Assembly: GCA_036398215.1 (NCBI GenBank) | Contig: DASWHK010000014.1 | Span: forward strand, 1 to 10,405 | From: DASWHK01 sp036398215 | GTDB lineage: Bacteria; Acidobacteriota; UBA890 | Reading direction: 5' to 3' | Length of the DNA stretch: 10,405 nt | Part shown: one piece after another, positions 1 to 5,787 of the stretch | Layout of the letters: each line of letters opens with the position of its first letter | Numbering within the stretch: the stretch's first letter is position 1 | Notes under the pieces: model-generated | Database searches by the model: none | What the model saw: the letters and a program-made list of their open reading frames with translations, nothing else | What the model was told of the DNA's origin: nothing | Made by a program: the position numbers and the translations under genes

Positions 1-1
1 C

Positions 2-406
2 GGCAACGGTGTCGCACTGGCACATCCGGAGCTCACGGGCGGACCCGTGGGGCCTGACGAAGCGGTCGGCAATGAGGTCGCCGCGAGAACAGCCTCCGAG
101 GCTGGCACGGCCGGTGCAGCGGATGCGACGGCTTCTGGCGCACAAGCGCCGGCCGCCGGCGAGTTCACCTATTGGGAAGAGCTGCCGACCTCATTCTTCA
201 ACGGCAACGTCGCCTCCGAGGCCGACGGCGCCCGCGCTCCCGAGGGACGCGACGCCGACGGCGGCAGCGGTCCCGGCAAGATCGCCTCGACCGGGGCGCT
301 CGGCGCCGTGTGCCGTCTGCTGGAGCGCGCCCAGGCCGGCGTCGCCGACAGCGGCAGCGGCTGGCTGAAGAGGAAAGCGCGCCCCGGGTCCGGCGACCTC
401 GACTGA
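2..406 (+). CDS. Unrecognised protein, C-terminal fragment (5' end outside window)
   Basis: An open frame enters from the left edge and ends at the TGA at 404-406, giving 134 visible residues. A GTG at 47 lies in frame, but the frame is open to the edge with the same codon bias, so the true start is probably upstream. Codons end mostly in G or C, which supports real coding. The sequence is rich in Ala, Gly, Asp and Glu and looks largely disordered. One more ordered patch reads EFTYWEELPTSFFNGNVA (about residues 54-71), followed by a Gly/Asp-rich linker, a short helix-like stretch (GALGAVCRLLERA) and a basic end (WLKRKARPGSGD). I see no catalytic motif, signal peptide or membrane segment. It converges on the minus-strand operon and is not part of it. 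I do not recognise the family; the domain that would define it presumably lies outside the window. Confidence 0.6.
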   Translation, partial: GNGVALAHPELTGGPVGPDEAVGNEVAARTASEAGTAGAADATASGAQAPAAGEFTYWEELPTSFFNGNVASEADGARAPEGRDADGGSGPGKIASTGALGAVCRLLERAQAGVADSGSGWLKRKARPGSGDLD

Positions 407-559
407 GCCTACGGCGAATCAGGAGGGTTTGAGCTGGCCAAGGCAGGACCAACGAGCACCAGCAGGATATGAGCGTCCGCCTTGCTGAACGGATCATCCT
501 CAGCCCCTACGCGGCCAGCTCGGCTGGGGTGAGCCTTCGGGAACGCTGCGTGATTCTCG
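407..559. other. Convergent intergenic region with a 9-bp inverted repeat
   Basis: This gap separates the 3' ends of two convergent genes, so transcription terminators would be expected. I see no classical stem followed by a T-run on either strand. There is a perfect 9-bp inverted repeat, GAGCTGGCC at 431-439 and GGCCAGCTC at 513-521, with a 73-nt spacer. The right arm overlaps a small local hairpin (CCAGC at 515-519, loop TCG, GCTGG at 523-527). These could form alternative structures, but with this base composition chance is a reasonable explanation. Confidence 0.3.
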
Positions 560-1156
560 TCATGGAAGCCGGCTGAGGATCTCCTCTTCCGCCCGGCGCA
601 GGTTGGTGTCCAGGGGCTCCTGCCCGTCGAGCACCAGGTCCGCGGCGGCGCCGACGGCCTCCTGTTGCATGCGCAGCAGGTCGTGAACCACCCGCAGGTA
701 ACTGTCCAGGTAGGCGCGCAGCCAGGGCACGAAGTCGCGTTGCATCTCGGGCCTGTCGGTGAGCTCGCGGATGTTGCGCGCCAGCGCGACGTCGAGCGGC
801 GTGTCGATCCAGATCGCCAGGTCGATGTGGGCGCCGGTCGCCGCGTGCAGGCGCGCGAACGGGGTCTCGAAGAGAATGTACTTCGCCGGTGCGACCTGCC
901 TGCCCGTCAGCGGGTCGACGACGGCCTCTCCGCCACGCAACCTATCGATGTCCTCGGGCAGCCCCGGAATGACCAGGTTCTGGATGTCGGCGCCGGCCTC
1001 CATCCAGCGGCGGATCTCCTCGATCGGGCGCCGGGTAAGCGTTTCGTAGCTGTCGAAGTAGATCGCGGCGGCGTCGCTCATGCGCTCCGAAAGCCCGCTC
1101 ACCAGCGACGATTTACCCCCACCGACAGGGGCCGAGACCGCGACGAGGTAGCTCAA
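560..1156 (-). CDS. P-loop NTPase, uridine-kinase-like small-molecule kinase (last gene of operon)
   Basis: A 198-residue protein with the layout of the P-loop nucleoside/small-molecule kinase superfamily. A Walker A-like loop, APVGGGKSS, sits at residues 9-17; the usual first glycine of GxxxxGK[ST] is replaced by Ala9. FDSYET at 34-39 follows the first helix and carries the acidic residue (D35) typical of the substrate-side strand in uridine kinase-like proteins. A hydrophobic strand ending in FE (YILFETP, 93-99) is a Walker B candidate. LAIWIDTPLDVALARNIRE (113-131) resembles the late strand plus Arg-bearing lid segment. The length fits a single kinase domain; there is no signal peptide or membrane segment, so it should be cytosolic. 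The start is TTG at 1156-1154, immediately after and in frame with the TGA of the upstream gene; no other start keeps the P-loop. No Shine-Dalgarno is visible, so translation probably depends on termination-reinitiation. By position it should phosphorylate an intermediate of the operon's pathway. The substrate is unknown. Confidence 0.75.
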   Translation of the reverse strand: MSYLVAVSAPVGGGKSSLVSGLSERMSDAAAIYFDSYETLTRRPIEEIRRWMEAGADIQNLVIPGLPEDIDRLRGGEAVVDPLTGRQVAPAKYILFETPFARLHAATGAHIDLAIWIDTPLDVALARNIRELTDRPEMQRDFVPWLRAYLDSYLRVVHDLLRMQQEAVGAAADLVLDGQEPLDTNLRRAEEEILSRLP

Positions 1157-2026
1157 TCAAAAGGTCCCGTAGAAGCCGCTCTTGATGATCTCGACCTCGA
1201 CGCCCCGCGTCCGATAGTCGAAGCCGACGTCGTAGAGGAGGTGGTCGAGGTTGTCGCGGTTGCTGCGCACGAAGTCGACGATCGCCGGCGGGTAGCGGAT
1301 GCGGTCGAAGAAGAACAGCAGCTGGTCGACGTCGACGCCGGCGAAGTAGACGGTGTCGTTGTGTTGCTTGTTGGCGACGCAGATCGTCTGGCAATCGCAC
1401 AGCTCCGGCCACAACAGCCGGTCCATCGGCAGCCGGGTCTCGTCCACCCAGGCGGAATCGCCGATCTTGTCCGCCGCCGCCTGGAGCATGGTCTTGGCGT
1501 CGAAGAAGTAGTAGAGGTTCTCGAGCTCGGTCTCGTCGGCGCGCAGGGCGTAGCAAATGCCCGACGACACCGTGCTCCCCGGGTTGCCGACGTACATGTG
1601 GACGGTGTCCAGCGGGCGCCGGCCGGTGACCAGCGCCTCGTCCACGTCGATCGAGAACATGAAGTAGTTGAGGCGCTCGTTCACCCGCACCGGGCAAGAA
1701 GTGAAGGGCGCCGTGGCTCGCAGCACCTTGCTGATCGAGACCTCCCTGTCGCGCCGGGCGTAGTCGTAGAAATAGAACTCCCAGGCCAGGCGCCCGTCGA
1801 TGAGCTTGGTGCCCCAGACGGTGCGGAACATGCCGATCTCGGAGCGGATGGCCTCGACGAAGGCGAACGCCCGCTCGTCGATCCCCGCCACGTCGAAGGC
1901 GTGAAACAGCAGGTTGACGGCGCGGAACTTGTCCTCGGCCGGCGCCACCGGCGAGTACTGCCACAGGCAGTAGTTGCGGTACGGGTCGTTCGGGGTGGCG
2001 TACTCGAAGCGATCGGCGACGTTCAT
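1157..2026 (-). CDS. Unrecognised 289-residue protein with repeated beta-hairpin/helix units (possible PT-barrel fold)
   Basis: Begins with ATG at 2026-2024, giving 289 residues. The frame is open further upstream, but that part only shadows the previous gene. The protein is soluble, aromatic-rich and well ordered. Pairs of strands alternate with helices: GRLAWEFYFYDY (about 79-90); LNYFMFSIDV followed by VHMYVGNP; ICYALR ... LENLYYFFDAKTMLQAAADKI; CQTICVANKQHNDTVYFAGV ... LLFFFDRI; and finally LLYDVGFDYR ... VEVEIIKSGFYGTF. There is no nucleotide-binding loop, Rossmann glycine motif or Cys cluster. The hairpin-helix rhythm and length of about 290 residues would suit a PT-barrel (ABBA prenyltransferase-like) protein, but this is inferred from pattern, not from a recognised signature. 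It lies 17 bp after the 438-residue gene and abuts the kinase gene, so it is firmly in the operon. A substrate-binding or catalytic partner of the 438-residue protein is plausible. Confidence 0.75.
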   Translation of the reverse strand: MNVADRFEYATPNDPYRNYCLWQYSPVAPAEDKFRAVNLLFHAFDVAGIDERAFAFVEAIRSEIGMFRTVWGTKLIDGRLAWEFYFYDYARRDREVSISKVLRATAPFTSCPVRVNERLNYFMFSIDVDEALVTGRRPLDTVHMYVGNPGSTVSSGICYALRADETELENLYYFFDAKTMLQAAADKIGDSAWVDETRLPMDRLLWPELCDCQTICVANKQHNDTVYFAGVDVDQLLFFFDRIRYPPAIVDFVRSNRDNLDHLLYDVGFDYRTRGVEVEIIKSGFYGTF

Positions 2027-2043
2027 CCGTCGTGCGGCCGGGC

Positions 2044-3360
2044 TCAGCGGAGCCCTTCTCGGGAGGCGACGTTGCGCCACTGCCCCTCGTCGAAGAACTG
2101 CGGCCCGTAGTAGACGTTGAAAAAGTCCTTGCCGTTGCGATGCAGACCGCCGGCCAGGTGGCCGAACTTGCGCTCCTTGATCTGGTCGTAAAGGGCCTGG
2201 AACTGGCCGGGGGCGACGCCGAACCGGCGGCGCATGCGCGACAGGAAGGGATACAGGTCGGTCAGGGTGAGGCCGGCGTCGTAGAAGTTGATGCTGAACG
2301 AGCGTCGCGGGCCGCCGGCCTCCTCGATCTCCAAGTAGTGGATATCCTCCTCCGGCATACGCCCCGCGGCCAGTTGCACCACGCCCTCCGCGATCTGCAG
2401 CGACTCTTGAGATTCCGCGCCTTCGTAGACCTCGCGGACGCGGCCGAGGATGGCGGCGGCGGACAACGCCGGCCAGTGCAGATACTGGCCGATCACCCGC
2501 TCCTCGTGCTTCGCGGGGTTCCACTTGTAGGCGATGTGCTCGAGCACGGCGTCGTCGGCGGGGCGCCAGGCCCCCTCGACGGCGTCGATTCCATCGCCCT
2601 TCGCGGCGACCTCGAGGTAGACCTTGAGCAAATGGCTGCGGGCGTCAGCCTCGAAACCGAAGTGGACGCAACGGGCCAGCGGCAGGTTGCGTTCCGCCGC
2701 TTCGAGGAACTCGCCGGGCATGTCGAGCTGGCGAAAGACGCCGGCCAGCGGCTTGTCCGTCTCGCCGCGCTCCGCTTGGCGGCCGGCGCTCAACAGGTAG
2801 CGGTTCGCGAGCAGCTCGCCCTCGCGCATGCGAAAGGAGCGTTCGTACACGAACGGCACGCCGGCGCCGGATACCAGGCGGAACAGGCGGTTGGCGTCTT
2901 CGGCGGCGCGGCTCGGCTGGGCCCGCGACGAGGGCATCTCGCGCGTCGGATCGAGCAGGGCCTCGAGCGCCGGCTTCGCGCGAACGGTCCCGGCGGGCGC
3001 TGTGACGGCGCCGGCTCGCGCGGGGACGGCACCGGCGGGCGCCGCGATGGCGCCGGCTCGCGCTCGGACGGTGCCGGCGGGCGCCGCGACGGCAACCACC
3101 GGCGGCTGTCGGCTTGCCGGCGCCCTGGCCACCCTGTCGGAAGGCGGTGGGCCGACGGCGGGCATGGGCACCCGCAGCTCCTCGGCGAGCGCCATTCCCA
3201 GCCTGCGGAGCGTCGCCGGCGGCAGGACCAGCCGTTTCAGCGGCTCGATGACGATATCGCCCTCGCCTTCGCCCTCGCCGTCGGGACCGTGGCCGAACTC
3301 CAGGACGATGCCCTCGGGGCGGATGAAGACGCGGACGGCGTCGGCGACGACCTTGTTCAT
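2044..3360 (-). CDS. Unrecognised 438-residue two-part protein with Ala/Pro heptad linker
   Basis: The ATG at 3360-3358 overlaps the stop of the radical SAM gene by 4 bp (ATGA), which indicates translational coupling and fixes the start. Three parts are visible. Residues 1-65 form a small domain (VRVFIRPEGIVLEFG ... KRLVLPPATLRRLGMALAEEL) whose strand-strand-helix pattern is reminiscent of the short DUF3467 family; this is a weak resemblance. Residues 66-150 are a Pro/Ala/Arg-rich linker containing five tandem heptads (93-127). Residues 155-438 are an ordered domain with hairpins such as CVHFGFEADARSHLLKVYLE (231-250), LEHIAYKWNP (273-282), RRSFSINFYDAGLTLTDLYP (352-371), then helices, and a final hairpin HLAGGLHRNGKDFFNVYYG (401-419). 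The strand/helix rhythm of this last domain resembles the 289-residue protein encoded next, especially the strand endings FYFYD and KVYLE and the C-terminal FNVYYG and SGFYG. The two may be distant paralogues. Function is unknown; a role in the same biosynthetic pathway is inferred from operon position. Confidence 0.8.
   Translation of the reverse strand: MNKVVADAVRVFIRPEGIVLEFGHGPDGEGEGEGDIVIEPLKRLVLPPATLRRLGMALAEELRVPMPAVGPPPSDRVARAPASRQPPVVAVAAPAGTVRARAGAIAAPAGAVPARAGAVTAPAGTVRAKPALEALLDPTREMPSSRAQPSRAAEDANRLFRLVSGAGVPFVYERSFRMREGELLANRYLLSAGRQAERGETDKPLAGVFRQLDMPGEFLEAAERNLPLARCVHFGFEADARSHLLKVYLEVAAKGDGIDAVEGAWRPADDAVLEHIAYKWNPAKHEERVIGQYLHWPALSAAAILGRVREVYEGAESQESLQIAEGVVQLAAGRMPEEDIHYLEIEEAGGPRRSFSINFYDAGLTLTDLYPFLSRMRRRFGVAPGQFQALYDQIKERKFGHLAGGLHRNGKDFFNVYYGPQFFDEGQWRNVASREGLR
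2980..3084 (-). repeat. In-frame 21-nt tandem repeat (five heptads, 42-nt higher-order unit)
   Basis: Inside the linker of the 438-residue protein, five 7-residue units follow one another: APAGTVR, ARAGAIA, APAGAVP, ARAGAVT, APAGTVR (residues 93-127). Position 2 alternates Pro and Arg, so the DNA is best described as a 21-nt unit organised in 42-nt pairs. On the plus strand near-identical 42-nt copies begin at 2984 and 3026, with a partial third from 3068. Copies differ at few positions, which suggests recent slippage or unequal exchange. The encoded segment is probably a flexible linker. Confidence 0.85.
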
Positions 3361-4337
3361 TCGCCGCCGGGTCCGCCCAACGGCAGCGGCACCAGGGCCT
3401 CCTCGTGCCAGCCGAACTTGCGGACGTACGCGGTGTTGAGGCCGAGGCACCGCTTGGCGCCGCAGATCTCGCGGTGCACGCACTGGTTGAACCCGTTGCG
3501 CATGAACTCGGGCCAGAAGGCCGGGTCGATGACGAGCTTGGGCTGGTCGTTGTTGAGCGCATCGGAGTCGTCGGCGAGCAGGCACTCGGGGAAGTTCTTC
3601 ACCTCGACGGCGCGGCCGAGCTCCTTGGCCCTGGCGATGGCGCGGCGCAGGAAGGGCAGCACGTCGAGATGATTGGCGATGAGGTCCTTTTCGTCGGTCT
3701 CGCTCATCGGCCAGAAGTTCCAGAAGTCCATGCGCGCCAGCCGCCGCAGATGGGCGAGGCGCTCGACGACGCCGGGAAGCTGCCGGTAGCTGCGCTGCGT
3801 GATCACCGTATTGGTGAGCGTCGTCACCGCGTCGAACGCCTCGAGGTTCTCCAGGCCGCCCATGGTCTTCTCGAAGGATCCGGGAATTTCCGTTATTTCA
3901 TCGTGAGTTACGGCATCAGCGGCGGTGACGCTGACGAAGTACTCGTCGATGCCGGCGTCGACCAGCTCGCGACAGTAGCTGGCGTTGGCGAGCCGCATGC
4001 CGTGCGTCTGGATGCGCACGTGCTCGAAGCCGTGGGCGCGAGCCGTGCGGGCCCAGTCCGGCAGGTCGGGACGCAGCGTCACCTCGGACCCGGTGAAGAT
4101 CACTCCCTTCCAGCGCCGGTGCTCGACGTTGTAGTCACACACCTCCTGGAGGCGCTCGACGCTCTCGGGCTCGAGCCAGTCCATCGTGTCCTCGATCATG
4201 CAGTGGACGCACTTGAGGTTGCACTTGAAGTGCATGGTCAGCTCGACGTAGTCGTCGTGATCGAAGGGCTGGACGTGGGAAGGGCGGGAACGGGCGGCGC
4301 CAGCTGCGCCTCCCGAGGTGCCCGCGGCGCGCGTCAT
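3357..4337 (-). CDS. Radical SAM enzyme with C-terminal cysteine cluster
   Basis: A 326-residue radical SAM protein. The canonical CX3CX2C motif is CNLKCVHC (C39, C43, C46) after strand VELTMHF; these three Cys bind the 4Fe-4S cluster that cleaves S-adenosylmethionine. The usual GGE-type SAM-binding motif appears as TGSEVTL (82-88). Further barrel strands are recognisable (VRIQTHGMRL, EYFVSVTAAD, TLTNTVITQRSYRQLPG, ARMDFWNFWPMSETDE). The C-terminal part has four more cysteines: C252 (FPECLL), C286, C292 and C297 (QCVHREICGAKRCLGL), a pattern that could hold an auxiliary Fe-S cluster as in SPASM/twitch enzymes, although spacing does not match a classical SPASM domain. No B12-binding domain precedes the core. 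The first 25 residues are Ala/Gly/Ser-rich. ATG at 4337 lies 4 bp after the methyltransferase stop; the gene's end overlaps the next start by 4 bp. The reaction is unknown. Cytosolic and oxygen-sensitive chemistry is expected. Confidence 0.9.
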   Translation of the reverse strand: MTRAAGTSGGAAGAARSRPSHVQPFDHDDYVELTMHFKCNLKCVHCMIEDTMDWLEPESVERLQEVCDYNVEHRRWKGVIFTGSEVTLRPDLPDWARTARAHGFEHVRIQTHGMRLANASYCRELVDAGIDEYFVSVTAADAVTHDEITEIPGSFEKTMGGLENLEAFDAVTTLTNTVITQRSYRQLPGVVERLAHLRRLARMDFWNFWPMSETDEKDLIANHLDVLPFLRRAIARAKELGRAVEVKNFPECLLADDSDALNNDQPKLVIDPAFWPEFMRNGFNQCVHREICGAKRCLGLNTAYVRKFGWHEEALVPLPLGGPGGE

Positions 4338-4341
4338 CTGC

Positions 4342-5415
4342 TCAAGCCCCCGGTTTGTTCGCCGTCACGATAAAAAACGGCGTGTCGAGCGGCACTTCGC
4401 GAATCTCGATATCGGTGAAGGCGCGGGCGGTGAGGGCGCTCTCGTAGAGGCCGGGGGAGCGGAAGGAGCGCGCGAACATCAACATCGGCAGCGCCGACAG
4501 CGGTAGCGGACCGGCGCGGAGATCGAGCGGCCCTCGCTCGAAGATCAACAGCGTGCCGCCCGGCTCGAGGGCCTCGGCGGCCCGGTCGATGAAACGGCGC
4601 GCCTCGGCGTCCGGCCAGTCGTGCAGCATGGACTTGAAGGTGATCAGGTCGCAGCCTGAGGGGAGCTGCTTCTCCAGCGCGCTGCCGGCGATGAACGAGA
4701 TGCGCTCGCGCTCGGGCTCCGCGAGCACGTGATCTTGCCCGAACTCGCAGACCACCGGGAGGTCCATGATGCTCGCCCGCAGCTGGGGATGGGCCTTGCA
4801 CGCCCGCAGCGCGAACTCGCCGCTGTTGCCGCCGATGTCCAGCATGCTCCGGTAGCGGCTGAAGTCGTGGTAACGGAGGCAGGCTTCGGCTTCGTGCCGG
4901 GTTAGCGCGGTCGTCAGCCGCATCCATACCTTGGTCCACGCATAATTTTCGGCGCTCATGTCGCTGGCGCGCCGGTAGTCGAACAGGCGAAACAGCTGCG
5001 CCTCGCGCATGAAGCGGCCCGGATCGACGATCAGCGCGTTGAAGCGATCGACGAAGTCGAGCAGGACGAGGCCCACGAAATCGAGCTTGCGCTCGAGCAG
5101 CTCCCGGTACTGGAGGGCGCCGGCGAAGCGCGGCGTCAGCCGCACCGTTCCGGCGCTTTCCTCGACAACCCCCTCGGCGGCGAGCAAGTCGATGAGCAGC
5201 CGGATTCCCGCGGTGTCGCTCCGGATGCTCGTGGCGAGGCCTGCAAGATCGGCGGGCCCTTGCTCCAGGGTGTCGATAACGCCGAGCTCGAGGGCGGTCT
5301 TGAGGGCCCGCGAGCCGATGAGGCTGCGCAGAAACTCGTCGACCACCAGGTAGTCGCGAACGTCCGGCGCGACATCGAGGTCCGTGGTCGTGGTCGGCTG
5401 GGTTCGCGCTGTCAA
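4342..5415 (-). CDS. SAM-dependent O-methyltransferase, family 2 (hydroxyneurosporene/plant-OMT-like)
   Basis: A 357-residue protein with the two-part layout of family-2 O-methyltransferases. An N-terminal winged-helix dimerisation region (about 25-110: FLRSLIGSRALKTALELGVI ... LAAEGVVEESAGTVRLTP) is followed by a Rossmann methyltransferase domain. The SAM-binding motif I is LDIGGNSGEF (192-201). IMDLPVV (216-222) follows motif II, and SMLHDWPD (262-269) holds the family's HDW signature, with H265 as the likely catalytic base. EALEPGGTLLIFERG (281-295) is the typical post-motif strand. Family members methylate hydroxyls of aromatic or polyene small molecules, so the natural inference is that the operon makes or tailors such a compound. 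The start is uncertain: TTG at 5415 is the only candidate upstream of the first helix because a TAG lies in frame three codons before it, and no Shine-Dalgarno precedes it. A GTG at 5346 would remove 23 residues. This is the first gene of the five-gene operon. Confidence 0.88.
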   Translation of the reverse strand: MTARTQPTTTTDLDVAPDVRDYLVVDEFLRSLIGSRALKTALELGVIDTLEQGPADLAGLATSIRSDTAGIRLLIDLLAAEGVVEESAGTVRLTPRFAGALQYRELLERKLDFVGLVLLDFVDRFNALIVDPGRFMREAQLFRLFDYRRASDMSAENYAWTKVWMRLTTALTRHEAEACLRYHDFSRYRSMLDIGGNSGEFALRACKAHPQLRASIMDLPVVCEFGQDHVLAEPERERISFIAGSALEKQLPSGCDLITFKSMLHDWPDAEARRFIDRAAEALEPGGTLLIFERGPLDLRAGPLPLSALPMLMFARSFRSPGLYESALTARAFTDIEIREVPLDTPFFIVTANKPGA

Positions 5416-5787
5416 GGGTGCCTAGGGTGGTTCACAGGTCACCATCTGCGCCCGCTGGCGGCCGCAACACCACGACCTGAGGTGAGAGAGATTCAAATCG
5501 GAGAACCTCTCGCAGAGCCTAGCTGTATGCGACAGACGCCGTCAATACCTCGGAGGCCACCGCGAAACCCTCGCCGAGCGGCTCTAAGTTCAAAAGATGC
5601 TATGGCTTACGGCGTTTTCTCCTTCGCTTGGAGGAGGGTGCAACATCGCCGCCAGCCCGCTGTCGACCGCCGGCGCCCACGATGCGCTGCGTGACGCCCT
5701 TAGCAGGCCGTGGTGGAAGTGTGATGGGCCTGGTTGCGGTGAGAGGTTGCACGGGAGGCGTCTCCTTGAAGGAGTTGCTCCGGAAAG
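5416..5787. other. Intergenic region upstream of the methyltransferase operon
   Basis: This 372-bp gap lies between two minus-strand genes. I find no convincing coding frame, tRNA-like or rRNA-like sequence. It should hold the terminator of the glycosyltransferase gene and the promoter of the operon. Only weak candidates are visible: a 5-bp hairpin (CTCCT at 5762-5766, loop TGA, AGGAG at 5770-5774) just after the upstream stop but without a T-run, and one promoter-like pair at 5516-5545. Part of the gap (about 5590-5630) is slightly richer in A+T than its surroundings. Confidence 0.4.
5516..5545 (-). promoter_or_regulatory. Weak sigma-70-like promoter candidate for the five-gene operon
   Basis: Reading the minus strand, a good -35 hexamer TTGACG (5545-5540) is followed after 18 nt by TAGGCT (5521-5516), a poor -10. 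Transcription would begin about 100 nt before the TTG start of the methyltransferase. Position and the -35 match support it; the weak -10 and high GC background make it a guess. Confidence 0.25.

Noticed and set aside
665..2110. Long plus-strand open frame of 481 codons
   Set aside because: It is antisense to the kinase and 289-residue genes, is dominated by Val/Asp/Arg/Glu as expected for the complement of GC-rich coding DNA, and has no recognisable motif.
2984..3092. Regular repeats as a CRISPR array
   Set aside because: The repeats are contiguous 21/42-nt units without spacers and lie inside a coding frame.
2032..3672. Plus-strand open frame of 546 codons
   Set aside because: Antisense shadow of the 438-residue gene and the radical SAM gene, both of which have ordered proteins and coupled starts.
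5410..5415. TTGACA on the minus strand as a -35 box
   Set aside because: It coincides with the first codons of the methyltransferase, and no suitable -10 follows within the gene.
5762..5774. Hairpin CTCCT-TGA-AGGAG as intrinsic terminator of the glycosyltransferase gene
   Set aside because: The stem is only 5 bp and no T-run follows in the direction of transcription.
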